From Limnomonas spitsbergensis (Eukaryota > Chlorophyta > Chlorophyceae > Chlamydomonadales), in contig JAYJMM010000004.1 in assembly GCA_037349105.1 (NCBI GenBank), positions 3,127,001 to 3,191,000 on the forward strand: a stretch of 64,000 nt of DNA, in the 5' to 3' direction. Of the stretch, positions 1 to 12,401 are shown piece after piece; the stretch's first letter is position 1, and each line of letters begins with the position of its first letter. The notes below the pieces were generated by a model. The model was not told where the DNA came from. It worked only from the letters and a program-made list of their open reading frames with translations, and did not search any database. Both the position numbers and the translations under genes were made by a program.

Positions 1-223
1 GGTCTTCGGAGGGGAAACTCGAGCTTGACAGGGGGTGATCGGCATCCAGCTTTAGATTATACACCAGGAGTATCAATATTTTAAAGCAGGCGTTGATGCC
101 AAAATGCCCCGCACATCGGTTCACAGGCCGAAAGACAGTAGACGGTCGGACTCGTGAGGTCGCTGGCATGTAGACTCGCTGCAGGACCGATCGCAATCGG
201 ACTTGAATACTGATCTCTCCATC
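1..223. other. 5' flank of first gene, nothing recognised
   Basis: This stretch lies upstream of the first ATG at 224 and has no protein-like reading frame with splice support. It probably holds promoter and 5' UTR sequence of the esterase-like gene. I see no clear TATA box or repeat. Confidence 0.4.
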
Positions 224-1962
224 ATGAGTCTGGCAAGGACCCTCTTTATTGCGCTTTACCTTTCCGTCTCGTGTCGGCTCAGCGGGGGCCAGAGCTTGCC
301 CCGACACGGCGGCCCCTACTTCGACCCGCACCGCTGCAGTCAAGAGAACACCAGCCTTGCTTCTCGGGGGGATGTCGGCAATGATGTGCCCGTGTGCCCC
401 ACCATGTTGGTCTCCATGTCTCAAGCCATGCGAGCCTCGCTAGACGGGCCATTGCTCATGGAGGACCGATCCCATGCGACAGCGTCCACGCCATGCACTT
501 TCAAATGGTTCACCCCTGAGGAGACGTGCTCCATGCTCAGCCATCCCTCCTCAACGATCGTCTACGTTGGAGACAGTCTCATGCGCCATGCCATGCATGG
601 GATGCAGCTCCTTGTACGTGACGACATAGTGCTGGGGGCGCTGAGGTGCGGCTGTATTCCATGTTAGTCATGCTGGCGCGGTTTAAAACCTGTACCTGTG
701 TGATCACGGCAAGTGTGGATCTCGTGATTCAGGGCAGGGGTATGATTGTTGACTTCAGAATGTCAAATGCTCCCTTGTTCTACTTCCCCCAGGGAGGAGC
801 TTCCAGCCAATGTCACAGAGCTATGCACGTGCAACAGACAGTTTGCCGTGAAGTCTTGCCGCCAGTGGATTCTGAAGGACACTCAGAATGCAACACATCA
901 GCCCTGCCCCGGGACCAGGGTGGCGTTTTTTGGTGAGCAGGTTGTGTGTGTCTGAGTTGCCTAATACCGGCATATCATACTCAGGTCCTCAACCTCCTGC
1001 CATGTTCCTCATTGTCACCGGCAAGATTATTGCTGGGTTGAGGGGTCCTCCAAACTCAGTGGGGGGAGGGGGCCTACCAGCGCTATGTCTTACCCCACAA
1101 ATTCCTGTCCTTTCTACCTGCAGGCGCCGATGGGGGGGAGGAAATGGACATCCCCTCACTACTGGACCTCATCGTGAATGCTGAGCGCTCCGTAGTTCTG
1201 CTGGGTGGCTGGGGCATGCACAATGGCCTTGATGCACAGTAAGGATGCTGCAGCCGCTTTCACAATTCTTGACGCATGGACGATTTCTCGCATCCCCCCC
1301 AGCTTTGTCCTAAACGTAGGTTGACTAATCGCCTGCTCTTGTGCTTCATTTCAGGGACGTGCACAAGAATTTGATTCAGCCCATCCGCTCTAACACCCGA
1401 CTGCTGCCGCATGTCAAGCTTGTTTGCGTAGGCATTCACAGCCTGCAAGATAACGTACCAGACCAGTACAAAGATTTGCAAAACAACCATGCAGTGGGTT
1501 CATCTGTATGGGGCTATGGGGGGGCTGTCTCATGGCACAGGTTGACTTTGTGCACGTGGATCAGCGGAGCATTATACCTGATGCGTAAGACATGTGCCTG
1601 CAAACCAGTTGAACACTAAAGAATAAATTTGCAAACAAGGAAACGACCAGAGGCCCCAGGCATTGCCATGCTGTTGTAATGCCTTATGTATCCGGCTCCA
1701 CATTTTCTAGATAGGCACCACACATGGAAAGATCCAACTTTCTTGCTGGTTCACTTTATTCTCTCAGGTTGGTGTCTTCAATAGGGCACTAGCTCGCAAG
1801 TGTGCCGGCTATGGCATTCCATTCTTCGATACATTCAGTGTGACGTACAACACTTCCTCTTTTGACGGCATCCATTACGGACTCTTTGTGAACGTCCTGA
1901 AGGCCCAGCTGCTATTGAACTACCTCAAGGAAACTGAAAGCGTGGTTGCAACATCCAGGTAA
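224..1962 (+). CDS. SGNH/PC-esterase-like secreted protein, unit 1
   Basis: Five exons: 224-645, 793-932, 1124-1238, 1355-1493, 1768-1962; all phases match and give 336 aa. The ATG at 224 is followed by a hydrophobic signal-peptide-like start (LARTLFIALYLSVSC). The catalytic-type motifs are GDSLMRH near residue 116, GGWG in exon 3 and DGIH at residues 305-308. GDS plus DxxH is the hallmark of the PMR5/TBL/Cas1p (PC-esterase) acyl-transferase/esterase group, whose plant members O-acetylate cell-wall glycans; the substrate here is unknown. The last codon and stop overlap a perfect donor (CCAG/GTAAGC), so transcription may read on into the next unit. Family assignment rests on motifs only. Confidence 0.72.
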
Positions 1963-2047
1963 GCGACTCAAAGATGATCCATGCCACTCTCTAGCCTAGC
2001 TTGATTCCTGCACGTGCTCCAAGCTCGATTCCTGCACGTACCCCAAG

Positions 2048-3545
2048 ATGTGCAGCTTGGCAGGATGCTTCAGCAAAAAGTGGCATGCTTGTCACAATGC
2101 CTCGCTACACAGGGCACACGAAGAGGAGGACTTGGAGCCTATGAGCCACTCTCCCCACTTTGATGCTGAGCAATGCAGTCATGAGAATGCAAGCCTGACC
2201 TCGCGTGGCATCGTCAGCGAGCACACACCAGTCTGCCGGGAGATTATGGTCTCCCTATCGAACGCCAGGAGAGCCTCGCGGGACGGACCACTGCTCATGG
2301 CAGACCAGCCCGCGACAGCAAAGCAGGAGCCAGCGCCATGCACTTTCAAATGGTTCAGCCCTGCCGCGACGTGCTCTCTGCTCAGCGCCCCCGCCTCCAC
2401 CATCATCTACATCGGGGACAGCATCACACGCCATGCCGCGCACGGAATGCAGCTGCTGCTGCGTGACGACCTGGAGCTGGGGGCGCTTAGGTGCGGCCTC
2501 CGTTACGCGTAAATCCTGAGCTGGCTCCTCCCCTCCACATGCCTCATGCCTCTCAACATGTAGGACACCTAATGGACATGACAGCATACATATTGCACCT
2601 GACCCGGCTCTCTGTTATGCCCCCTGCTCTGCTCTTGGCTCTGCATTTCCAGGGAGGATCTCCCTGCCAATGCGTCCGAGGAATGCTCTTGCCACCGGCA
2701 GTTTGCTGTCAGGGCTTGTCGCCAGTGGATCATCAAGGATACGCATAATGTCACGTCCCCGCCTTGCCCTGGCGCCAGGGTGGTGTTCATGGGTGAGGAT
2801 TCCTGCAGTGGGCCTGTGGCGCCATTCAGCCTCAACGTGGCACTCATTTTCCCATGCGATAATCGTTTCGTAATTGGTGCTGTCCATTGCCTCTCTCAGG
2901 GGCTGCTAACAAGGCGGATGTTGATGTGAACGCTCTGTCGGTATTTGCTGCCGAGGCAGCTCGTACCTTCGTCATTCTTGGCGGCTGGGGGTTCCGCAAC
3001 AGCTTCATGGCACAGTAAGGAAGTCAGCTGCCCTCTCTTCGTCTTCTTCTTCTCAGGCTGTGTGGCTGTGCGTGCAGGGATGTGTTCAAAAATCTGATCC
3101 AGCCCATACGAGGAAGGTTCAGGAAGCTACCTCATGTCAAATTGATATGCATGGGCATTCATGCCTTTCAAGGCAACGTGCCGGAGCAGTACCAGACAGT
3201 TCACAGTAACCCGCTGGTGAGATATTATTATTTGCTGAGATCTGCAAAATATCTACCATATTCAAACTAGATTGACAAAAGCTCCTGGTGCGCACACTTT
3301 GTTTGCGTTTTGTGACTTGCTAATCTGCTTCTCTTGCAACGACCCAGGTGATTTCTTTCAATCGCGTGTTGGCTCGCAAGTGTGCTCTGTACAAGTTGCC
3401 ATTCTTTGACACCTTCCCATTGACAGCAGAAGCTACTTCATTCGATGGGTACCACTATGGGTTGGATGTCAACATCCTGAAAGCGCAGGTGCTGCTGAAC
3501 TTCATTAATGGGCTTGAAAATCCAGGAGATAAATCCGTCCTATAG
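2048..3545 (+). CDS. SGNH/PC-esterase-like protein, unit 2
   Basis: Exons 2048-2490, 2653-2792, 2900-3014, 3078-3216, 3348-3545 give 344 aa if the ATG at 2048 is used. Exons 2-4 are 140, 115 and 139 nt, exactly as in the unit just upstream, so this is a tandem duplication that kept its introns. Motifs: GDSITRH at about 123-129, GGWG in exon 3, DGYH at 312-315. Unlike unit 1 there is no signal peptide: the N-terminus is polar and Cys/His-rich. Only 85 bp separate it from the unit 1 stop. A phase-compatible splice (donor at 1959, acceptor ending at 2055) would instead make it the second half of one 677-aa protein, so the start given here is provisional. Confidence 0.7.
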
Positions 3546-4271
3546 ATACGGTGGTTACTGGTTAGATAGAACCCTGGGTGAGGTTGACTCTTGTTCAGAG
3601 GGAAATTAGCAGAAGACCCTGGAAGAGCTTGAAGGGATAAAAGGACTTTGAACTCAATCCTTGACATGTTCACAATTGACTTTTTTGTCATTACTGGTAA
3701 CCCGGTAACTGCGTGATTTCAAAGTAGTAGTGGTCGTAGTTAACACCTTTGCGTTGGATGTATCATTTGTTTTGCCCTCCCCCGCCATAGTCTACGAGAA
3801 GTTTGAGGTTGTAGCCATTGAGTTCATTTCCCCAGGTCCATAGCAGTGATTGCATTATCGTTTCGAGTTTTGCAAAAACTATGTTCAAATTACTTCGTTG
3901 TTTAATGATGCTGGAGAAGACTGAACATGCTTTGCAGCAGTGCACACCCTTGTTTTGCCCCATGAAAAACGGGGTCTGGGGAAGGCAACTCAGCCCGTTT
4001 CACATGGGTGGATGGCACCCTAGCCCAATCAAAACAGACTCCCGCTCCTGACTACATTGTTTGACACCGTTCAACCCTGCCGCAGTTTCAAGTTGCTCAG
4101 ACGAGGCAGCAACCCAGAAGAAGAAGAAGAAGTATTAACGGGCACACATCCCATGCAGCAAATATGATGCTCAGCTGGACTATAAAAACTGCACTTAAAA
4201 GCGACACACATCTCAGAGGCCCATCAAAATACTATTTTCAGCTGCCAGCGCTCTTCTAGCACAGCCTCCTT
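3546..4271. other. convergent 3' intergenic region
   Basis: This lies between the ends of the esterase-like gene (+) and PF20 (-). It should hold both 3' UTRs. I see only a short AAG run near 4120 and no coding signal, structured repeat or RNA gene. Confidence 0.5.
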
Positions 4272-7200
4272 TCAGGACCAAAGCCTGAACGTGTTGTCTG
4301 ATCCGCAGGACACCATGTACTGCCCAGCAGGATCAAACACAACAGCTTGCACCGCATCCTCGTGAGACGTGAGCTCCCCTTGCAGCTCACCCCCCAGGGT
4401 GGCAAAGCCGCGCACTCGCCCGTCGTCACTGGCAACCGCCAGCACCTGGCCGCTCCTGTCCATGGCACACTTGTTCGCCGGCTGCTTGCTGACATCAATG
4501 GTCAGGATCTCTGCCACCATGCGCGTGTCCCACAGCTTGACCACCCCATCCGCGTCGGTTGAAGCAAGCATGGTGCCGAGCAGGTTGAACGCAACGGCGT
4601 TGCAGCTGTTCTGGTGGCCGTAGAAGGTCTGAGAGCACAGCCCGGAGCGGGCATCCCAGATGGAGACCGTCTTGTCGGACGAAGCTGTGGCGAGATTGGG
4701 CGTGAAGGGCTGCCAAGCAACGTCGTTGACAGAGTCGACGTGGCCACGCAGCGCGATGCGGCACTTGGCGGCAGGTACGTCCCATAGCCGCACGGTGTGG
4801 TCCAAGCTGCAGCTGGCAAGCACGTCACCTGCATGATGGAACTTGACACCCCACACGGCCTGCGTCCAGCACAAGATGTTTTGAGGGTACTCATGCATGA
4901 TCTGATTGATCTCTTCAGCGCTTGTGCTATTGCACTGAAGGTTAAGTCAAGATTTGGGGCTGGTGCATTCAATTTGCTTCACTTTTAGCGGCACGGGTGC
5001 TAGTCATTTAACTGTACTGGTGTACTTGGATCATATTTGTCACCGACATGCAATAATATAATGGTATCAATAATAATAACGGTTTCTGTATGAGGCACTG
5101 TAAGGCTACAGGTTGAGGAGGGCGAAAGGGGGGCACCAGTGCAGTTGCCCTCTTACTGCCCAAGATGGTCAAAGCCATATATTTAATTTTGCACATGCCT
5201 TCCTATGACGTGAGACTCATTACCCAGCCCGTCCTCGCGCATCATCCGCCCCACCTGCTTATGATCTGTGAAGGTCAGCGTGCATCGCTGCTTCTCAAAG
5301 TCCCAGATCTTGACCGTGTTGTCACCCGAGCCGGTCGCCAATGCAGTCCCGGCAGGATGGAAGTCCACACCCGCCACCCAGTCCTTGTGCCCCTCCCCAC
5401 ACATTATGAGGTCCCCAGCCGGCATGTGCCACATCTTCCACGTCTTGTCATCGCTGGCTGTCACGAGGATGGGCTTCGTCGGATGAATGGCGAGGTTTGC
5501 CACAGACATCAGGTGACCCTGCTTGCATGCATGGCAGCAGGTGCATGGTGAGGGCATGCACAACTGGCATGCAAGGTATCTTCGGGAAGCATCTACGAGA
5601 TGCATCAAGACCAGGCTACTTCAATCGAACATTCCTTTTGTTTGCTCAGCTGCGTTTCGTCTGTAGCCTAGCCATGAAACCTCAGCTTCAGCCCAGCCCA
5701 GCCCAGTCCAGTCTGGCCCAGCTTTGCATCTGCTACTTATGGATAGCTGTGACCAGGTTACACAGAGGGAGTGAAGGTATGCCAGATTCAGTTCAGGCAC
5801 AAAATATGAGAATCGGGCTAATGGGACCTATCCTTCACATCCCCACCTTGAACGTCTTCTGCAGTGAAAAGCCTTTCATGTGGACTTGCTCAAACTCGAG
5901 ATCCTCAAAGGGGTTGCGCTTGGATGCCATGATGGTGCCCCAGCCAGAGCGCTTTGTGGCAGCACTCGGCTGCTGTGCAGTGAAGCTGTTATTCGGGGAC
6001 TGGGCGGGGATCCCGTTCACACCCTTGGAGGGTGACTCGGTGGTCGACTTGGCCTGAGGGCTTGCGGCGGCACGGGATCCCAAGGCCTCCATCTGTGTTG
6101 TGGGAGATTCAATAACGTTCATCTTCCGTACATCTTTGTGTGTGAAGGCAGTCCAAGGCACATGCATCTATCACAATATGTTTGTGGTTGAGCAGTTAGT
6201 CACACGCACACACACACCTTGGCCGACACCTTGTCTCTGTCCAGAGAAATCAGCATCTTCTCTTTCATGGCCACCTCGTACTTCCTTTTCAGCTCGAGGA
6301 TCGTAGGCTCGTATTTCGCATAATGGTCCTGTGGAATGAGTCAGGAGATGAAACACATGAGACGTGACCCCATGTGTAATGGAGGCTTGATGATGCTGGG
6401 CATGCCAAGCAGTGCCTGTTTCATGGTGCATCATGGTACACTTCAGACACCGTGCACGGGCTGCAGCCAGCAGGGCTTGGTGCAGCAGACCTTAATCTTA
6501 GGGCGCAATCCCAAGCAACAGGTATGGGCTGAACCTTCCGTGAGTCAGGGTTGCATCCCAACCAAACCAGTGGTGGCTGCCTGGCAGTCTTCCAAAGGTG
6601 ATCACTGGTCCGGTGCGCGGTAAATGAAATACTTAGGCCGAGTCTGTAACGTCCCAACTCGTTAACGTCTAAGGCGCAGAATGCTACAGAGTCCCACCTT
6701 GAGCCTCTTGATGTCCACTACCAGCTTATTCTTCTCCTGTGCAACCCGCTTGTGGTGCATCCGGTGAAAGTCTCGCTCTTTCCTGAACTTGTCCCACGTG
6801 GCGGAGGCCTTAATTGCGATGAGCTTTGCATCGTTCAGCTCCCGTCGCAGCGCGGACACTTCCTCCTCCAGATCCTGATTTAATAAGATGCATGATGCGT
6901 TAGGTAAATGAGAAGACCCAAGGCCATCCTATCGTTACCCACACATGGGAGCACCAGGCACGCATAATTAATTATGCCTTCGCTTTTTAAGAAGCTTACC
7001 GTGTTCCTTTGATAGATGTCTGGCACCAACTGGCTGCCCTCAAGCTTTCCAGTTGCTTTCAACTCGTACCACTCAGCCTCAAAGGTCTCACATGTCCTTG
7101 ATAATCCCATCTTGACGAAAAAGTTTCTGAGGAAGTCATCCATGACCTCGGGTTTGCGTGTGACCTTTCCAGGTTGGACCTCATCGTCTGCTCTGGCTGT

Positions 7201-7515
7201 GGCAGGCTCACCCTGCATGAGAACCATGCATGTCCCATGTAAGCACATGGCCAGCATGAGATGCCCGTGTCTGAAGTCTCATCATCCGCATGATACCTTG
7301 TTTGTGAATGCTTTCAAGCTGCGAAGAGCAGCGTCCAAGTCTTCACTTGCTCCATCATCATCTTCCTCACTACGAGTTGAAGGATATTTAGTGTGAGGGC
7401 TCAAAAGCTCTAGTTGCTGGTTGCTCTACCTCATGACCTCGACCTCCTCGTAATGAAAGTCGTCATCAGACTCCCCTCCTTTCAATAAATCCGCAAGGGC
7501 TTGAGGGTCCTCCAT
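4272..7515 (-). CDS. PF20: PF20/SPAG16 axonemal central-pair WD40 protein
   Basis: Eight exons on the minus strand: 7430-7515, 7297-7369, 7000-7212, 6698-6874, 6218-6328, 5847-6122, 5255-5518, 4272-4859. All phases agree and give 595 aa, close to the roughly 600 aa I recall for algal PF20. The acidic N-terminus is followed by a conserved helical block (DDFLRNFFVKMGL, then ETFEAEWYEL) and a coiled-coil block with RDFHRMHHKR and QEKNKL, both typical of SPAG16. After a Ser/Pro-rich linker, residues of about 312-595 hold seven WD40 repeats, two in exon 7 and five in exon 8. PF20 is known to lie on the C2 microtubule and intermicrotubule bridge of the central pair and is needed for motility. Exon 6 is best started at 6122 (acceptor GGAAG), the weakest site in the model. 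It is head-to-head with sulfite reductase. Confidence 0.93.
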
Positions 7516-7980
7516 CTCAACAAGTTCCTCACAGCCGATACACTGGCCTAAATAGCAACCTCGAAGCACTGGTTCTGATCAGCGGTTATTTGTTTTAAAT
7601 CTTGATTCCATAACACAGCAAGAGCTGACAGATATAGACGAAGGAAGAAGCACCAAGCTCTTAGAAGTGAACTTCGAACCGGTCAAACGATCAATTTAGA
7701 AACACTTGCTATTCTTTGAATTGGTCTAAATTACGCAGGCTTCATGTCGGGAGCCTGTATTTATAGGGAGCGACACGTTTTGGCAGTACGGTACAGAACT
7801 CTTCCGCCAAACCGTGACACTTTTCTAGCTTCCACCTGGTTCTCACGTTGCACACCCAGGTATTGGTATATTGCACAAGTATTGATTACATTCACCTACA
7901 AAATATCCGTGATAGCCTCCTGTCGTTTGGAGTGAGCCAGATTATCCATCGCAGTCCAACCGAAAACAGGTCATCAAAGA
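7516..7980. promoter_or_regulatory. shared head-to-head upstream region PF20 / SIR
   Basis: These 465 bp separate the two divergent start codons (7515 minus, 7981 plus) and must hold both promoters and 5' UTRs unless a non-coding first exon lies elsewhere. It is AT-richer than the genes around it. No specific element could be assigned. Confidence 0.45.
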
Positions 7981-10900
7981 ATGCTGAAAGGCTTCCTATC
8001 TCAGCGCCAGAGCACCGCATCTGCTCGCGGTAGCCTCCAGGTGACATGTGTGGCCACGCCGTCGAAGCCGCCCGCGTCGCGACTGGCCAAGCGTGGCAAG
8101 GTTGAAATCATCAAGGAGAAGAGCGACTTCCTGCGTCATCCACTCATGGAGGAGCTTGTAAACGACAAGACTTTCATTTCGGAGGAGGCGGTGCAGCTCA
8201 TGAAATTCCATGGCAGCTACATGCAGGACCACCGTGAAAAGCGCGCTTTCGGTTCCGGCAAAGCCTACATGTTCATGATGAGGACGCGACAGCCTGCAGG
8301 AGCCGTCACGAACCAGCTGTACCTGGCCATGGATGACTTGGCTGACCAGGTGCAGATCCCCCCCCTCCACACATTCCAGCTTCCCGCAAGTTCCACATGA
8401 AAAACATCTCTTCCTAATCTTGTGCCCCCCTCATGCAGTTTGGTAATGGCACCCTTCGCCTGACAACGCGCCAGGCGTACCAGCTGCATGGCGTCCTGAA
8501 GACTGACCTGAAGACCGTTTTCAGGTACCCTGCAGCCCCGGGCAACCCATTTAGCCATGTAGGTCATCATGCTGCATGCTGCATTCCTGTAGCTGTGTGT
8601 AGCCCGTCATGTTGCCTCATGAAAAACTGTGTGCCCACTTTGCTATGAATATTCACGATTACTGATATGCCCTGTTTGGATGCTAAGATCCCATCGCCCC
8701 CAAAAGGTAGTACAGGTGGTACAGTTGTCCCATGTTTCCTTATCTCCGCGTGTGACCCCCCGCACTCCTCACCCATGCAGCACTGTCATCAAGAATATGG
8801 GATCCACGCTGGCAGCCTGCGGAGACGTCAACCGTAACGTCATGGCCGCCTGCGCTCCTTGGAAGAACCGTCCCCTGTACATGACGGCACAGAAGCTGGC
8901 CAACGACATTGCAGACCTGCTGGCCCCCCAGTCGGGCGCTTACTACGATGTCTGGCTGGATGGGGAGAAGTTTGTGTCTGTATACAAGGAGGTACGCTTA
9001 TACCTAGTCAGGGCACGAGCTGGCTGGGTTACGAAGAGTTTTTGTCCGTGCGTGAGGATTCATGCTATTTGAATGATATTGATAAATATCAGGACACACG
9101 TATCCTCCGTCTTCGTAATGATAAGTTTGCTGAGGCATGGCTCAAAGAGTTGATTGTGGTGGCCTGTCCCTCACAAACGGTGACATGGCCTCATCAGGAA
9201 GCTTAGGATGCCTTTCTTGTCCCCTGGTCTGCTGGCCTTTTGATGTATGGTGGGATCTGGCGCCCTAGCTACTTGGAGCAATTTGCGCCTCAACTGTCTG
9301 GGACCCAATTTGACCTCAAGGGGGTACCCACCCTGCTTTGCTTGGGGCCCCCCGAAGTTTATATATTCAATCTGGCACCAATGGCTGTGGCTGACTGCCC
9401 AGAGTCCATCCCTTCTTTGCTTTACAGGACCCCAAGGTGACTGAGGACCGCGCCTTCAACGGCTTCGGAACGAACTTTGAGCAGTGCCCCGAGCCCATCT
9501 ACGGCACCCAGTTCCTGCCGCGCAAGTTCAAGGTGGCTGTCACGGTCCCCGGGGACAACAGCGTGGATCTGTTCACAAACGATGTTGGCGTGATCTGCAT
9601 CCCGGATGAAGTGACTGGAGAGGTCAAGGTGTGTGGAGGGCAGGGCGTCGTGGGGCCAGGGCAGTCATAAGGCACAACATGGCGTCCCGAATGGCAGTGC
9701 ACGAGGCTGCTGCATCTGATCGCTTTGGGCTAAGGTAGTCATGAGGCACAAAAAGATGTCCCGAATGGCAGTGCATGAGGCCGTTGCATCCGATCGCTCC
9801 TGCCTCCTGTCTTCTCCCCCTGTCCATTGCCTGATCCCTCCCCGACCCACTGCACAGGGCTACAACCTCGTGGCAGGCGGCGGCCTGGGTCGCACGCACC
9901 GCGCTGACGAGACGTTCCCCCGGCTCGCCGATGCACTGGGCTACGTGGACAAGGAGGACATCTTCCATGCCATCAAGGCGATTGTGGCCACTCAGCGCGA
10001 TTACGGCCGCCGCGACGACCGCCGCCAGGCACGCCTCAAGTACCTGATCCATGAGTGGGGCATTGACAAGTTCAGGTGAGGAGCCCAGGGGTAGGGCAGC
10101 TGGGGGGGGGACACATCATTATAAGTACCAGTAATTGGTAACAAGGCTTGTTTGCCTTGAAGGTCTTGAGCCAGACAGGGACGCGACGCCAGCTGTTCAC
10201 ATCTTTCCTGCGTTGAAGCTGGGGAATGGCCCGTTGTGTTCCGTCTTATGAAGGGGGTGATGTTTGCTCTCTGTTTCATTCTCCTGCCTGAAAGAGCATG
10301 CCTCTCCTCGAGCAGGTCTGTGACTGAGCAGTACATGGGCAAGAAGTTTGGCGAGTTCAAGGCCCTGCCCAAGTGGGAGTTCCTGGACTACCTAGGATGG
10401 GGCGATCAGGGAGACGGCAAGCTCTTCTACGGAATCTACATTCAGGTGAGCTGTCGCCTCTGATGCAGGTAGATGATGTGACAAGGACTGCCGTGGCCCT
10501 GATGGCAAGGTGTAGTCATCTTGAGCCATCTATTAGCTCTTTGCGTATAGCAATGTTCGGGAGCTAGGAATGCTGATTGGAAGGAAATGAAACGTCTTCC
10601 GTTGATAGTGCCTTATCCAAATTTTCTGGTGTCGTGCCCATGTCTTCGAATATTTGTTTATCAGTGAGTAGTCAATGTCAATGCATAGAACAAGGGCGAG
10701 GCAAGGAAGGCGCTCCGCTGCCTGATTCATGACGATTGTTTTGTAACAAATATTTGCCATTAAGTTATCTACAACTGCTTGAAGAATGTCTGATTTGGAG
10801 ATATCATGCTTGCTTCCAGAATGGTCGCATCAAGGGCGAGGCTAAGAAGGCGCTCCGCTCCCTGATTGAGAAGTATGGCATCCCCGTCACCATCACGGCC

Positions 10901-12401
10901 AACCAGAACCTCATCCTGCAAGAGATCGAGCCGGCATGGAAGGCCGACATCCTAGCTACGCTGGCGGCTGGAGGCATCAAGGATGTGGCGGAGTGGGACT
11001 CAATAGAGAGGTGGGACAGCCAGAGAAAGGCCGGATGGGTGTGAATCCCCCTACAGTCTTGCAAGCCCCAAAACTGCAGGCCATCGGATTCGACCTCACT
11101 AGCTACCGCGCAATTTGTGTCTCTTTTTCGCTGTGTTCCCTGTCCCACTAGCTGCCCCCCACTGACCGCCCACCTGCTGCCACCTCCCCGCAGGACCTCA
11201 ATGGCCTGCCCCGCGCTCCCTCTGTGCGGCCTGGCCGTGACGGAGGCGGAGCGTGGCCTGCCCGATGTCAACGCGCGCATCCGCACACTCCTCACCAAGC
11301 TTGGAGTCCCGGACGAGACGATGCTCGTGCGCATGACGGGCTGCCCCAATGGCTGTGCGAGACCCTACATGGCGGAGATTGGCTTCGTCGGTGACGGCCC
11401 CAACAGCTACCAGATCTACCTGGGGGGCAACCCCAACCAGACCCGGCTGGCCCAGGTCTTTGCGGAGCGCGTCAAGGTCAACACTCTGGAGACGTTCCTG
11501 GAGCCTATCTTCGTGCACTTCAGGGACAACAAGTGAGACGAGCATGGGCAATCAAGCCGCCTGCCTCTGAGGGGTGATCACGCTGCCTGCTGTGAGGGAC
11601 AGGAAGGCACGGTTTGGAAATGCCTTTGGCGTCCTGGTTTGGAATGGAGAGGGACCCAGGCCCCCTGACTGCTCCTGCTGTCGCCACAGGCAACTGAGAG
11701 CACTTGGAAAATTGCTGTGGCCTTTCTCATTCGTTCATTTAGTCGATGTGATGAGGGCATGATGGCATTTTCACAAATCATGTCAGGCCCAGCCGTTTTG
11801 TCACCCTTCCTGCTGGTCCCCTGAGCATGCATCACACTTATGTTTTCAGGAAGCCGAGGGAGGCGTTTGGCGACTACACTGCCCGCTTTGGGTTCCAGGC
11901 TATCAAGGAGTTCCAGGCGAGCTATGTAGCTGCTGTGCCGGCACCCGTCGCTGCTGCTGCCAATGGAAATGGCAACGGAAAGGCGCATGCTTCAGTCAAC
12001 TTGGATCCTGCGACACTGCAGGTTGGTTGGTGTGTGCAATACTGTGCGGGTGGCTCCTTTGCTTCTGATTCAAGCAATTCAAAGAGACGAATGGTTGCTT
12101 AGCGTATAGAGGTCCCGCTGACTGTCAGCACGTTGGTAGTCCTCTGTTGTAGCGGCACCTGAAGTCTGACTACGTTTATGCGTGTGTGGTCCAGTCCTCT
12201 GTTGTAGCGGCACCTGAAGTCTGACTACGTTTATGCGTGTGTGGTCCAGTCCTCTGTTGTAGCGGCACCTGAAATATCTAGTCTGACACAACTTCTGTGT
12301 GTGTCATGCAGGCCCTGGAGGCAGCGGCCTCCTCTCAGGGGAAGACGTTGGACCAGTTTCTGACGGATGCTGCCAAGGTGCCAGCCGTGGCGTCCAAGTA
12401 A
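7981..12401 (+). CDS. SIR: ferredoxin-dependent sulfite reductase, plastid
   Basis: Ten exons: 7981-8349, 8439-8524, 8781-8991, 9428-9628, 9858-10075, 10316-10445, 10820-11010, 11194-11532, 11850-12021, 12312-12401; phases agree, 668 aa. The enzyme reduces sulfite to sulfide with six electrons from ferredoxin in assimilatory sulfate reduction. The first 25-30 residues are Ser/Arg/Gln-rich and look like a plastid transit peptide. Conserved segments include [18 protein letters not shown] and the Arg-rich [13 protein letters not shown]. The four Cys that hold the coupled siroheme and 4Fe-4S centre are present: C474-x5-C480 and C519-x3-C523 (TGCPNGC). The C-terminal extension after an Ala/Gly/Asn linker resembles plant SIR tails. 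Introns hold short duplications listed separately. Confidence 0.97.
9664..9802 (+). repeat. two-copy direct repeat in SIR intron 4
   Basis: Two copies of about 65-70 bp lie head-to-tail, about 74 bp apart, just after exon 4. They share the core CCCGAATGGCAGTGCA and flanking GGCACAA and GATCGCT. They differ at several positions, so the duplication is not very recent. Confidence 0.75.
10691..10727 (+). repeat. partial copy of SIR exon 7 inside intron 6
   Basis: These 37 bp match exon 7 positions 10831-10867 at 34 of 37 bases, offset by exactly 140 bp. The shared core is CAAGGGCGAGGC and CGCTCCGCT. The copy has no acceptor in the right place and its frame does not continue, so it is a fragment of duplicated exon and not an alternative exon. 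Confidence 0.75.
12139..12290 (+). repeat. 55-bp tandem repeat in SIR intron 9
   Basis: Starts at 12139, 12194 and 12249 give a 55-bp period with about 2.6 copies. Each copy carries TCCTCTGTTGTAGCGGCACC. The first two are near identical; the third breaks off before the intron's acceptor. Confidence 0.85.
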
